Shown here piece by piece: positions 51,525 to 60,905 of a stretch of DNA of 64,000 bases (position 1 is the stretch's first letter; every line of letters begins with the position of its first letter). The notes beneath the pieces are model-generated. The model was not told where the DNA came from and did not search any database. It saw only the letters and a list, made by a program, of their open reading frames with translations. Made by a program: the position numbers and the translations under genes. The stretch lies in contig JANNZM010000001.1 of NCBI GenBank assembly GCA_031410595.1, forward strand, positions 1 through 64,000. Direction: 5' to 3'. The stretch comes from JANMCE01 sp031410595. Lineage in GTDB: Bacteria; Actinomycetota; Acidimicrobiia; Acidimicrobiales; Ilumatobacteraceae.

Positions 51525-52886
51525 TTAGCCGATGAGTTTGTGGAGGAGACGGTTGGCAAGGCGAGCGGGCTTGCCGGCGGATTCGGCTTGGTCGAGGTGG
51601 CCAGGAAGACGGGCCGCCGCGTTGATGCCGAGCCAGCGGAAGGGTTCAGGCTCCCAGTTCGGTGAGGCGTGGTTGACCCAAGGCAAGCGAGTCAGATTGC
51701 TGGCGGTGTTGGTGATGAGGTCGGCCAACGTTCGCCCGGCGAGGTTGCTGGTGCCGACGCCATCACCTACGTAGCCGCCGGCCCAGGCCATACCCGTTGC
51801 ACGGTCAAGGCCGACCGACGCGTACCAGTCCCGAGGAATGCCGAGGGGACCACCCCATTCGTGGGTGATCGAAGCGTGGCCGAGCGCCGGGAAGAGGTCA
51901 AGCAGTATCTGGTGCAGCCCGTCGTGCGTAGGCCGGTGCTGCTCGAACTCTGGCCGGATGGATGAGGCCCAGTGATAGGGCGCACCCCGCCCACCGAAGG
52001 CTAGGCGGCCATCAGCGGTGCGCTGACCGTAGATGACCAGGTGGCGCGCATCGTTGAACGTCGGTCGATTCGCCAGCCCGATCTCGGCCCACACCTCGTC
52101 GCCCAACGGTTCGGTGGCCAGCATGAGCGAGTAGACGGGTGCAATTGCCCGGCGATACCCGGGGAGTCGAGCGGTGTATCCCTCGGTAGCTCGAACCACC
52201 ACATCGGCTCGTACATCGCCCGAGGCCGTTCGTACGTGGCCGGGCACAAACTCAAGCGCAGCGGTGTGTTCATAGATGGCCACACCGCTTGCTTCCACAA
52301 CAGTGGCTAGTCCGCGGACCAGCTTGCCCGGATGAATGGCTGCGCAGTTGGGCGTATAGATCGCGCCCACCACATCGGTGGCTCCACACATCTCGAACGC
52401 CTCGGTACGGGAAAGCTCACGGTGATCATCGTCGCCGAATCCAAAGGAATGGAACTCGGCGAGGTGAGCGCGAATCCGGTCGAGTTGGCGACCATTTCGG
52501 GCCAACTCGATCCACCCGCCCTTGGCGATGTCGGCGTCAATGTGGTGGATCGACGCGACCTGAGCGACCTCATCGACCGTGGCAAACATCTCGCGCTGCA
52601 TCGCCACTGCAGCAGCGGCCCCGTGCGTCTGCGCCATGCGTTGCAAACTCATCGGAAGCAACGCCGAGCACCAGCCTCCGTTGCGTCCCGAGGCACCGAA
52701 GCCCGCAACTTCCTTCTCCACAATGGCAATGCGGCAGGAAGGATTGCGTTGCTTCAGGTAGTACGCGGTCCACAAGCCCGTGAAGCCAGCTCCGACAATG
52801 GCCACATCAACAGAAAGATCCGTACCCAGACCCGGGCGCGCCAGCGTGCGCTCGGCGGCCTGCCAAAGGGGCTCGCTCAGCACCAT
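51525..52886 (-). CDS. DAO-type FAD-dependent oxidoreductase
   Basis: 453 residues: VDVAIVGAGFTGLWTAYYLKQ for ADP binding, FGASGRNGGWCSALLP, and a C-terminal WAGGYVGDGVGTSNLAGRTLADL that closes the flavin site. The family oxidises amines or amino acids (gamma-glutamylputrescine oxidase and glycine oxidase relatives). Substrate unknown; another amine oxidase would suit the neighbourhood. GGAGG precedes the start; GTG 52883 is better spaced than ATG 52886. The 294 bp upstream hold no gene I recognise. Confidence 0.82.
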   Translation of the reverse strand: MVLSEPLWQAAERTLARPGLGTDLSVDVAIVGAGFTGLWTAYYLKQRNPSCRIAIVEKEVAGFGASGRNGGWCSALLPMSLQRMAQTHGAAAAVAMQREMFATVDEVAQVASIHHIDADIAKGGWIELARNGRQLDRIRAHLAEFHSFGFGDDDHRELSRTEAFEMCGATDVVGAIYTPNCAAIHPGKLVRGLATVVEASGVAIYEHTAALEFVPGHVRTASGDVRADVVVRATEGYTARLPGYRRAIAPVYSLMLATEPLGDEVWAEIGLANRPTFNDARHLVIYGQRTADGRLAFGGRGAPYHWASSIRPEFEQHRPTHDGLHQILLDLFPALGHASITHEWGGPLGIPRDWYASVGLDRATGMAWAGGYVGDGVGTSNLAGRTLADLITNTASNLTRLPWVNHASPNWEPEPFRWLGINAAARLPGHLDQAESAGKPARLANRLLHKLIG

Positions 52887-53159
52887 CCTCCAACCCTAGA
52901 AGCGACACAACCCGACCATCGGATCGAGGCAAGCTGATATCATCACGGCGGCTTACTGTCGGCAGACTCCGCGTGGTCGTGTCCTTGTTGTAGTGCGGCG
53001 GGGACGCAGACCTTTGCATTGACCGAGTTCCCGGCCCGTTTTGCGTCCGTCGTCGAGAGCTAACTGGTGGCCGAGGGAGAGACCGTCGACTTGCCGAACT
53101 GATTCCTCCCGCGCTTCAAAGGAGGCGGCTGCAACGAGCGAGCCGGACAAAGTTCGTGT

Positions 53160-53179
53160 CTCGCCGGGTTACCGGCGAG
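53160..53179. terminator. Hairpin after the DinB-like fragment
   Basis: CTCGCCGG-GTTA-CCGGCGAG, a perfect 8-bp GC-rich stem with a 4-base loop, begins one base after the stop of the minus-strand DinB-like reading frame. No T-run follows, so it may be a weak or Rho-assisted terminator. Confidence 0.45.
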
Positions 53180-53180
53180 G

Positions 53181-53519
53181 TCAGGTAGCGTAACCGCGGT
53201 CGCCGGGCATGGGTTGCACGTTGACTCCAGCGGAAGTGAGGAACTGGCGGATCTGGGCGGCGTGCTCAATGACGTGGAGCGGTACGCCTCCGACGAGGAC
53301 TCCGTACGTCAAGCCGTGGAGTCGATGGGTGTCGGGCAGTGGCCGGGCCGCAGCGTCCTCGGTGAGCTGGTCGAGCGTTCGACGCACGCGAGCGCGGCAG
53401 TAGTCGATGTAGTCGAGGAGTTCGGCCTTCGTGAACATACGGTTCGGAAGGCTGTAGGTGTTCTCGTCGAAGGGTTGTGGCGGTTCTGGCGGCGAACATC
53501 CCAAAACATCAGGAGGCAC
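53181..53519 (-). pseudogene. DinB-family protein fragment, N-terminal half missing
   Basis: The frame encodes, from GTG 53519, about 112 residues: FDENTYSLPNRMFTKAELLDYIDYCRARV..., TLDQLTEDAAARPL, and GVPLHVIEHAAQIRQFLTSAG. These are the second half of a DinB-like metal-binding helical bundle (His in the HVIEHAAQ helix). The first half, with the first His, is absent: upstream the same strand only gives shadow sequence of the plus-strand membrane gene. Another frame just upstream reads LLMFWDVRR, which would fit the missing middle, suggesting a frameshift as well. Probably non-functional. Confidence 0.45.
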
Positions 53520-53600
53520 GCAATGGTGGCGCCGACGCGATCCGACGGTAATGATCTTGCAGGAGGCTTCCGCTTGCCATGTGTGCGATAGCTGGGCACG

Positions 53601-53897
53601 ATGGCGCCCGTGGCCAACGCTCAGCACGTGCCGCTCTATGTCCCCTTGTTCTTCATGGCTTGGGGTGTGCTTGTAGCGCTTCTGAACCGCAAAGACTTCA
53701 AGGACCCTGAAGGCGCGCGCCGGCGAATGGCCGCTCGTCGAGCCCAAAATAAGCTCTTTCGCATGTTCGGCGGCAGCGGAGATGCTGAGAAGGAGTACCG
53801 CAAGCTTGGCGGTTTCCGTGGGCTCCTTCTGTTCACTGCCGTCATCTACTGCGCGTTTGTGCTCTTGCTGCTCTTTGTCGCGATCAGCCAACTATGA
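53601..53897 (+). CDS. Small membrane protein of unknown function
   Basis: 98 residues with two hydrophobic segments, about residues 12-28 (VPLFFMAWGVLVALL) and 73-95 (LLLFTAVIYCAFVLLLLFVAI), around a basic/charged cytoplasmic loop (RKDFKDPEGARRRMAARR). Clean composition for a two-helix membrane protein and an ATG start. No family recognised. It occupies the space where the first half of the opposite-strand DinB-like gene would be. Confidence 0.55.
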   Translation: MAPVANAQHVPLYVPLFFMAWGVLVALLNRKDFKDPEGARRRMAARRAQNKLFRMFGGSGDAEKEYRKLGGFRGLLLFTAVIYCAFVLLLLFVAISQL

Positions 53898-53959
53898 CGC
53901 AGGACCGTGAGATGCTCGCAAACGTGTAGAGCGAGGTCAATGGTCCTCCAAACGGCCCG

Positions 53960-54190
53960 TTGCGATCGTCCGCTACGTTCGCGGTGAGAGTCTGCGGAGC
54001 GGCGCTGATCGGCGGTGGACTCATCCTGTCCAACCTATCGATCACCGGTTCTTACAATTCCCCATGCGAGTCGATTCTGTCGTCCAATGCGGTGTGGGCG
54101 ACTGAGTCATCATGTGGGATAGCTCATCTCGGCACGTTGGTCATCGTGATTGCACTGCTCGTCACTGGGATCGGTGCGGTCCTCGAGCCG
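53960..54190 (+). pseudogene. Possible membrane protein gene truncated by the DUF222/HNH gene
   Basis: From TTG 53960 (or GTG 53984) the frame gives about 75 residues with two hydrophobic stretches (VCGAALIGGGLILSNLS and HLGTLVIVIALLVTGIGAV) and two cysteines between, looking like a real small membrane protein. Beyond about 54190 the frame is merely the antisense of the HNH gene end (54110 onward). Either the original 3' end was lost when the HNH gene arrived or the similarity to a membrane protein is accidental. Confidence 0.3.
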
Positions 54191-55565
54191 TTCGATTTCG
54201 TCGAGCTCTTCGCGGGCGAGGCGTCTGTGGAGGTCGAAGAAGTCTTGGTGTTCTTTGGCCCATCGGGCGAGGTCGGCTTCTGTGGGCACATACTTCTCGA
54301 TGACGCTCGGCGTGACGGGCGTTTCGATCCACGGCTTGGGTATGGGTTCTCGGACGGGTTGCGCGATAACGAGGGGTGGGGTGCCGGGTGGTGGGTTGAA
54401 CACGAGATCGCGCCGATCGAAGCTCTCACCGAGGGGATGCTGGTACGGCTTACCGGATGCGGGAAGACTGTCGGGAGGATGGGGTTTGCCGCAGGGTTCG
54501 ATGATGTCGCCCTTCGGTTTGGAGAACACAAGTCCGCCGGGTGTTTCGGCGTTGCCGGTGATGTTGAACTTTTGCTTGTGGTGATCCCGATGGCACGGGC
54601 GACACAGGCACCCGAGGTTGGCTGGGTTGGTGGGTCCTTGGTCGGCCCAGTGCTGGATGTGGTGCACTTCGAGACCACGTGTCGCATGGCAGGACGGGTT
54701 CCGACAGACGCGGTCGCGGTCCAGGATCAACTCGGCCAGACGATAGGGCACAACACGGGCCGGAACGTCCGAGCGCTACGGGCCGTCCGCCGCGTTCGAA
54801 GAGGGGTTGGATGATCGGGTTCGACAAGATGTCTCTCAACACACCGTCTTTGAGCCGGGCACCAGCGTTGAGCCAGCCGCCATGTTCATCAACATGCACC
54901 ACGACCCGATACCGGTCGGATCGGCTCGCGGAGGTGATCGTGCCAAGCGACCGCAAACAGATCTCTTCGAGCGCGTCAGCCCACGTGACATCTTTACGCC
55001 CGGCATGGAAGAGGGCGTCGCGTGCTTCGTCAAACGCTTTATCAACGATGGCGCCGCGTTCGGTGGCGAGATCAGCGTGGACTTTGTAGCGGGCGTCATC
55101 ATCAAAGAACGCATGCACCGTGTCCTCCGGCTCCGGGTCCTTCTCAGTCTTTTCGGGTTCCACGTCAGGTGCCGCAGGTTTCGCGCCTTTCCAATACGAC
55201 GCCAACGACCGAGACAACTGTGTCACCGTGGCGTGCTGCGCGAATTCGGCGGCCTGCGCGTCATTTTGCTCAGGCACAAACCTGGATACGACAGCCACTT
55301 GATCGACCGCCAACTCACCATCAGCAAACATCGAAAGCGTGACCGGCAGTTCAGAGGTTCGTGAGGCGATCTGCACGATCTGTTTCGCGCGTGCAGGGGA
55401 CAGCCCGGATTTCCATGCCAGCCAATGTTGTGCGCAACGCACCCCGGGCACGTCCCACGCACCGGTTTCTAACGCTTCGGCGACCAGGGATACCAGTTGT
55501 GCGTGTGCGGCGTTCAGGACGCCACACACGTCTGCTAACCGTGTCTCCAGATCTACCGTGTCCAT
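54110..55565 (-). pseudogene. DUF222/HNH endonuclease-type gene with a frameshift
   Basis: The first part (ATG 55565 to about 54765) encodes the DUF222 domain: LADVCGVLNAAHAQLVSLVAEAL, DVPGVRCAQHWLAWKSGLS, ARAKQIVQIA, and later DRYRVVVHVDEHGG, LFERGGRPVALGRS. The frame should then enter VVPYRLAELILDRD, CRNPSC, LEVHHIQHW, CRPCHRDHH (HNH nuclease), but this lies in another frame ending at 54110. Removing one G within 54756-54764 (TCCGGCCCG on the coding strand) restores GRSARVVPYRLAEL, so a one-base insertion, real or by sequencing, splits the gene. Related to the copy at the left edge. Confidence 0.75.
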
Positions 55566-55739
55566 GCCAAAAGCATACACGTGTTCGCATGGTGGCGGCC
55601 ACCGAGACGGCCCACTATTTTGTCAAGAAATACCTGCTCACAGCACATTTATGAGCACAATCCGTCGTGTCGTCGGCTGCGAGTAAAAGTGTCAACTTGA
55701 GGGTGTCGATGTAACCCGCCCCTCGGATCAACAGTGCCG

Positions 55740-56408
55740 TTATGCAGTCATGTCACGGGGGTACGAAACCACGCACAACAGAGTGGCAGGCTCGCCTTGT
55801 TTGTATGTGTTGGCGGAGAGGGGAGCGAAGTAGCGAATGCTCCATGTCGAGGCCTCGGGGTGCGAGCGAATGGCCGTTGGCACGGATTCATCGCAGCTCT
55901 TTGCCGCCGCGGCCTTCAACACGTCCTCACCCGGGTAAGGACTGTCGGTATTGAAGATCTTGCTGGCGAAGACCTCGGCGTTATGCGGCGCGTTGCATGG
56001 CACTCGGTTGAACCGAGTGAGTCGCTTCCCTGGCAGATCCTGCGCAGTAGGAAGCTCCAGGCAGTCCTTCGGATGCACCGCGGCAATCGGCACGCCGCTC
56101 TTGTGGGTCGCGTAGTAGGCCGAAGCCACTGCGGTAGCGAGGAAGAGCACGAGCAGCATGTTCGGCAGTGGATTACGTCGGCGACGCTTCGGGAAGACGA
56201 AACCTTCCAGCGGATCGAGTTGGCTGTTCACCGGCGTGACAGGGGGCGAGGTTGCCAGAAGCTCGGTGAGGGACGGAGCATCCCAGCCGGTTTGGGTTTC
56301 TGCTTTCTGATCCAAGATGGGCCAACCCTCGCTATCGACCTGCTGCGCATCACCAAACACAGACGTGACGCTATGAGCGTAGCGCTCCGGGTCGTCCGCA
56401 CCGGTCAC
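55740..56408 (-). CDS. Septum_form-domain membrane protein
   Basis: 222 residues from GTG 56408. About 75 polar residues, a basic stop-transfer (PKRRRRNPLPN), one membrane helix (MLLVLFLATAVASAYYA), then an exported domain with RVPCNAPHNAEVFA and a later Cys (LLCVVSYP), the disulphide-bearing pattern of the actinobacterial Septum_form family. Despite the name, function is poorly defined. It starts 12 bp after the esterase stop, so both are likely on one transcript. Confidence 0.72.
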   Translation of the reverse strand: MTGADDPERYAHSVTSVFGDAQQVDSEGWPILDQKAETQTGWDAPSLTELLATSPPVTPVNSQLDPLEGFVFPKRRRRNPLPNMLLVLFLATAVASAYYATHKSGVPIAAVHPKDCLELPTAQDLPGKRLTRFNRVPCNAPHNAEVFASKIFNTDSPYPGEDVLKAAAAKSCDESVPTAIRSHPEASTWSIRYFAPLSANTYKQGEPATLLCVVSYPRDMTA

Positions 56409-56420
56409 TCCGGCCGGCGA

Positions 56421-57902
56421 TTACGGCCAGAGCTGGCGCAATTCGCCCTCGGGGTCGTCCTGCACTTCGCATACGATGTCGAAGATCATGGTGGACCGGC
56501 GATCGGTGCCGTAGGCAGCCCAACCCGGATCCCCGTGGTGAGCGAACGCCAGCCAAGATTGCTGCATGGCCTTGGACACCGCGTGGCGGTCCTCGCCCTC
56601 GCCCGTCAAGATCACTGCGCCCGGATGATTCAGGGTGCCGAACACGAACGGAATCTCCATCGCGTGGCTACTGCCGAAGATGCCGCCGAAGGCCGGTGAC
56701 TGCCAGGTGAACCGGTACATCCACGTGGGATATCCGTGGGAGGCCCAAGCAGTTGCGGCGCGGATGGCGGGCTGGTGGAACGTGTGCTCAGTGGCGAGAG
56801 TGCTGGCGATTTGGCCCCATGTGGCGCCGGGTCGAGCCGCTCGGTAGCCGTCGGTCAACCTGCGGGCAGCATCTCGATCGATTTCGGTCGCGGCTTGGGC
56901 GAGGACAGCAGCTTCGTCGACCGTGGCGTTGGCAGGGTCAAAGGCGGTAAACAATCGCATCTCGTCGAGGTTCGTGCCGATCATGACCGCAACGTCCGGA
57001 GCGGCCGACCCGGCGTGAATGGCTTCAATCACACCTGTTGGCAGCACCACGCCGTCACTGGTCGGCGCGAAAGCATCGATCCCGTGAGGCCAGGCTTCGA
57101 CGGCGACCTGCGCCGCGAGGATGTCTTCGGTGGATCGGTCGAGCAGGTCTTCGGCTCGGTCGTGGGCAATGCCGAGTTCATCGAGCAGGTGGCGCGCTGC
57201 GGCGTCGGCCCGCTCACGGCTGCGGAACTGCCCGATGCTCGCGCTCTGTGCGATGGCTTTGTGGAACAGCCCGGACGCGGCTGGCGTGGCAAGGAGCGCC
57301 AACACCGCACCACCGCCAGCCGACTCGCCGAACACGGTGACGTTGCCCGCGTCACCGCCGAAGTTGGCAATGTTGTCCTGCACCCACCGCAACACTGCGG
57401 TCTGATCGAGCAGACCGAGATTGCCAGACCCGGCAAACCGCTCGCCCCCCACGTCGGCGAGGTGACAGAACCCGAACGCGCCAATGCGGTAGTTGGCGGT
57501 CACGACCACGACGTCACCCTCAGATGCCAGCGAGTCACCGGCGTACCACGGGTTGCTGCCCGAGCCGGTGACGTACGAACCGCCATGGATCCACACCATC
57601 ACCGGCCGAGCGCGGGCGTCACACGCAGGGGTCCAAACGTTCAGGAAGAGACAGTCCTCCGACTGGGGCGGCATGTCCGCGCCGAGCAGCATGGCCTCCA
57701 TAGAGCCGTTCTGCGGGCCGACATTTCCAACTGTCAGGGCGTCACGCACACCTTCCCAACCCGGGTGCGGTTGCGGCGGTCGGAAGCGGCGCGGGCCCAG
57801 CGGCGTGGCGGCGTACGGCACGCCTTTGAACACCGTCACACCACGATCGTTGCGCTCGCCACGAATCTGCCCGCTGAGGGTCGTTGCCACCACATTCGCC
57901 AT
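56421..57902 (-). CDS. Carboxylesterase (type B, para-nitrobenzyl esterase-like)
   Basis: 493 residues, cytosolic alpha/beta hydrolase. EDCLFLNVWTP is the carboxylesterase type-B signature, VMVWIHGGSYVTGSG the oxyanion hole, VTVFGESAGGGAVLALL the nucleophile elbow with the catalytic Ser, and IFGSSHAMEIPFVFG the region with the catalytic His; the acidic member is in GTNLDEMRLF or near it. It hydrolyses carboxylic esters; natural substrate unknown. Confidence 0.88.
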   Translation of the reverse strand: MANVVATTLSGQIRGERNDRGVTVFKGVPYAATPLGPRRFRPPQPHPGWEGVRDALTVGNVGPQNGSMEAMLLGADMPPQSEDCLFLNVWTPACDARARPVMVWIHGGSYVTGSGSNPWYAGDSLASEGDVVVVTANYRIGAFGFCHLADVGGERFAGSGNLGLLDQTAVLRWVQDNIANFGGDAGNVTVFGESAGGGAVLALLATPAASGLFHKAIAQSASIGQFRSRERADAAARHLLDELGIAHDRAEDLLDRSTEDILAAQVAVEAWPHGIDAFAPTSDGVVLPTGVIEAIHAGSAAPDVAVMIGTNLDEMRLFTAFDPANATVDEAAVLAQAATEIDRDAARRLTDGYRAARPGATWGQIASTLATEHTFHQPAIRAATAWASHGYPTWMYRFTWQSPAFGGIFGSSHAMEIPFVFGTLNHPGAVILTGEGEDRHAVSKAMQQSWLAFAHHGDPGWAAYGTDRRSTMIFDIVCEVQDDPEGELRQLWP

Positions 57903-57962
57903 GTCGGAAGGCTATCGGCGCAACCGCGTCGAGCGGGCAGCGGCGAACTAGGTTTGTTGGTT

Positions 57963-58637
57963 GTGCTGCATCGCGATGACGTGCCTCATTCCTGGTCCTG
58001 GCGATTGCGGGTGGCATACAAGCGGACGTTGGCTGAGGTGATCCAACGCGGGTGGGACCATGTCGTCGAACTTGGGGCGATCGGTCCGCTCAGCAAGAAA
58101 GGCAAGGCGTTCGGCAAGTTCGGTGACCGGAGCGTCATCTGTTTCCCGCAGTCGACGATCTACAACGAGCACTCGATCTGGATTGGTTCGCACACCATGA
58201 TCGGGCCGCATGTGTCGCTCTCAGCCGGCATGATGCCGGGACAGACGATGGTGACCGACCCCGTCGTGAAGATAGGTGATCGTTGCCTGATCGGACGGGG
58301 GAGCGGCATCGTTGGGCATCTCGCCATTGAGATCGGCAACGATGTGTGGACTGGTCACTATGTGTACATCACCGATCAGAACCATGGCTACGAACGTGTC
58401 GACATTCCCATTTCGTTGCAAACGCAACCAGAAAAGCCAGTCACGATTGGCGACGGCTCATGGCTCGGCCACGGCACCATCGTGCTTCCCGGTTCCAACA
58501 TCGGCAAACACGTCGTGGTTGCGGCCGGCTCAGTGGTCACAGGAGACCTGCCTGACTACTGCGTTGCAGCAGGCGCACCAGCCAGGGTGATCCGGCAGTA
58601 CGATGGCGAAGGTAACTGGACCCGTGCCTCGTTCTGA
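57963..58637 (+). CDS. Left-handed beta-helix (hexapeptide-repeat) acyltransferase
   Basis: 224 residues from GTG 57963; the frame is open far upstream, but there it is only the antisense of the esterase. Hexapeptide turns are evident: VKIGDRCLIGRGSGIVGHLAIEIGNDVW, VTIGDGSWLGHGTIVLPGSNIGKHVVVAAGSVV, ending in the usual CVAAGAPARVIRQYD. The GHYVYITDQNHGYE loop carries the catalytic-type His. It resembles sugar O-acetyltransferases (WcaF/maa-like) but with a larger N-terminal part. Substrate unknown. Confidence 0.8.
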   Translation: MLHRDDVPHSWSWRLRVAYKRTLAEVIQRGWDHVVELGAIGPLSKKGKAFGKFGDRSVICFPQSTIYNEHSIWIGSHTMIGPHVSLSAGMMPGQTMVTDPVVKIGDRCLIGRGSGIVGHLAIEIGNDVWTGHYVYITDQNHGYERVDIPISLQTQPEKPVTIGDGSWLGHGTIVLPGSNIGKHVVVAAGSVVTGDLPDYCVAAGAPARVIRQYDGEGNWTRASF

Positions 58638-58760
58638 CGGCTGTAGTCCGGCAATTCATTCGCCGTTTACCTCACTGGGCCGCTGCAGGTCAGCACGTGG
58701 GCTAGCTTTCGATTAGTCCGTACGACCCAGGACCACACCAAAGACGAAGGGGAGACAACG

Positions 58761-59981
58761 ATGTCCATCACCAAACACCGTCGCACCATCGCACTGGCCG
58801 GAATCAGTGCAGTCATGCTGGCCAGTTGCGGCAGCAGCAAATCGTCAACGACCGCAGCGTCGGTCACCACAGCAGCCGGCGCCGTCACCACCGCTGGTGC
58901 CGCCACAACCGCGGCGGCACCGGCAACCACTGCCTCCGCAGCCACCACCGCGGCCCCCGCCGCCGGGGGCATGGAGAAGCTGGTCGCCGACTGCAAAAAG
59001 GAAGGCAAGGTCAACCTGATAGCCCTTCCCGACGACTGGGCCAACTACAAGGGCATCCTCGAGGCCTTCCGCACGAAGTATCCAGGCGTGCAGAACCCGG
59101 TCGCCAGCCCGAACATGTCGTCGCAGGAAGAGCTCGACGCCATCAAGAACCTCAAGGGCCAGCCCGACATGCCCGACAACATCGACGTCAGCCCGGCCAA
59201 GGCCCTTACGGCCACCACTGACGGCCTGTGGGAGCCGTTCAAGCCGAACACCTACGACCAGATCCCAACATCGTTGAAGGATCCCGCCGGTAACTGGGTG
59301 GGCGCCTACTACGGCATCATCTCGTTCGGCTCGAACCTGGGTCTGGTGAAGAACCCGCCCAAGACCTTCGCCGATCTGAAGAAGCCCGAGTACAAGGGTC
59401 AGGTCTCTATCAGCAACGACCCGCGCAAGTCGGGCGAGGCGTTCTCGGCCGTCATGGCCGCCTCGCTGGCCAGTGGTGGCAGCCTCGATGACATCATGCC
59501 CGGCATCAAGTTCTTCTCCGAACTGAAGAAGTCCGGCAACTTCAGCGGCACGAACTTCACCAAGCCCACAACGCTGTCGGGTGAAACCCCAATCAACATC
59601 ACCTGGAGCTACAACGTGCCTAGTGTGCTGCCCGAGCTGGACAAGGCCGGCATCAAGTACGCGGTCACCTACCCGTCCGACGGCGTGTATGCGGGCTACT
59701 ACGCCCAGGGCGTCGTGAAGGGCTCGCCCCACCAGGCCTGTTCGAAACTGTGGATCGAGCACATCTTGAGCGATGAAGGTGCGCTTGGTTATCTCAAGGG
59801 CGGAGCTATTCCCGCTCGTTACGCCGAACTCGTGAAGGCGAACAAGGTCGATGACGCCGCGAAGAAGAACCTTCCCCCGGCCGACGCGCTGGCCAACGTC
59901 AAGTTCATGACGGACGCCCAGTCGGCCAAAGCATCCAAGGACCTCGAAGCCAACTGGGGTCCCATGGTGGCCGACGCGTAA
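58761..59981 (+). CDS. ABC transporter solute-binding lipoprotein (PotD/AfuA-like)
   Basis: 406 residues. Lipobox AVMLASCGS, then about 45 residues of Thr/Ala-rich linker and a type 2 periplasmic-binding fold: LVADCKKEGKVNLIALPDDW, AFRTKYPGV, VGAYYGIISFGSNLGLVKNPP, PEYKGQVSISNDPR and LWIEHILSDEGALGYLKGG. AAGGGGAG precedes the ATG. First gene of a four-gene importer (binding protein, two permeases, ATPase). PotD-, AfuA- and phosphonate-type families share this text, so substrate (polyamine, iron, quaternary amine) is open; the 123-bp upstream gap must hold the promoter. Confidence 0.87.
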   Translation: MSITKHRRTIALAGISAVMLASCGSSKSSTTAASVTTAAGAVTTAGAATTAAAPATTASAATTAAPAAGGMEKLVADCKKEGKVNLIALPDDWANYKGILEAFRTKYPGVQNPVASPNMSSQEELDAIKNLKGQPDMPDNIDVSPAKALTATTDGLWEPFKPNTYDQIPTSLKDPAGNWVGAYYGIISFGSNLGLVKNPPKTFADLKKPEYKGQVSISNDPRKSGEAFSAVMAASLASGGSLDDIMPGIKFFSELKKSGNFSGTNFTKPTTLSGETPINITWSYNVPSVLPELDKAGIKYAVTYPSDGVYAGYYAQGVVKGSPHQACSKLWIEHILSDEGALGYLKGGAIPARYAELVKANKVDDAAKKNLPPADALANVKFMTDAQSAKASKDLEANWGPMVADA

Positions 59982-59987
59982 GTAGTT

Positions 59988-60905
59988 GTGTCCACCGTTG
60001 AGATGATCGAACTGATTGGGGAGGACCGCACCGCCACCGGTGCGGTCCCCCCGGCTCGTCGCAGCTGGGCCTGGCTCGGTCTCGTGCCGTTTTTCTTGTT
60101 CCTGTTGCTGTTTCTCGTCCTGCCGGCGCTGGGTGTGATCAACCGGGGGCTACACACCACATCGGGCTCGTACTCACTGGAACCGCTCGGTCAAGCGTTC
60201 TCGAAGGAACGCAAAGCGTTCCTCAACTCAATTCGCATCTCGCTCTTAACCGCAGCACTCGGTGCGGTACTCGGTACCTTGCTGGCCTACGCAGCTGCCA
60301 CGGCAAGGCGACCGAAGTGGTTGCGTTCGCTGGTGACCTCGTTCAGCGGGGTGGCCGCGAACCTGGGCGGCGTTGTGTTGGCCTTTGCATTTGTCAGTCT
60401 GCTCGGCGCGCAGGGTCTTGGTACCCGCATCCTCAAAGAGGCTGGATGGGACCTGTATGCGCACGGCTTCAAGCTCAACCAGTTCAAAGGCTTCTCACCT
60501 GGTGTATCGACGGCGTACCTGTACTTTCAGATTCCGCTCATGGTGTTGGTTACCCTGCCGGCGATCGATGGTCTAAAACAGTCGTGGCGCGAAGCGGCGT
60601 CCAACCTCGGAGGCTCGACCTTCACCTACTGGAGACGGGTCGGCCTTCCGGTGCTGGCACCCTCGATGCTCGGTGGGTTCCTGCTGCTCTTCGCGAACTC
60701 GTTCAGCGCGTTTGCCACCGCGTATGCCTTGAGTAACCAGGCCAACCTCGTTCCCGTAAAGATCAGCTTTTACCTGCAGGGTGACAACAGTTCAGGCAAG
60801 AGCCCTATGCCATACGCATTAGCGACGTGGATGATTTTGATCATGATGGTCTCGATGGCCGGCTACCTGGTGTTGCGAAAGCGGGCCGAACGATGGCTCA
60901 GGTAG
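59988..60905 (+). CDS. ABC transporter permease 1 (PotB-like)
   Basis: 305 residues with six membrane helices. The first is FFLFLLLFLVLPALGVI; the ATPase-coupling EAA loop is SWREAASNLGGSTFTYWRRVGLPVL with the conserved Gly. GTG start 6 bp after the binding-protein stop; permease 2 begins inside its last codons. Confidence 0.88.
   Translation: MSTVEMIELIGEDRTATGAVPPARRSWAWLGLVPFFLFLLLFLVLPALGVINRGLHTTSGSYSLEPLGQAFSKERKAFLNSIRISLLTAALGAVLGTLLAYAAATARRPKWLRSLVTSFSGVAANLGGVVLAFAFVSLLGAQGLGTRILKEAGWDLYAHGFKLNQFKGFSPGVSTAYLYFQIPLMVLVTLPAIDGLKQSWREAASNLGGSTFTYWRRVGLPVLAPSMLGGFLLLFANSFSAFATAYALSNQANLVPVKISFYLQGDNSSGKSPMPYALATWMILIMMVSMAGYLVLRKRAERWLR

Noticed and set aside
52887..53159. Intergenic stretch examined for an insertion-sequence remnant
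   Set aside because: No transposase text, terminal repeats or target duplication could be recognised.
56736..57962. N-terminal 409 codons of a plus-strand frame ending in the acyltransferase
   Set aside because: This part is antisense to the carboxylesterase and has shadow composition; the acyltransferase starts at GTG 57963.
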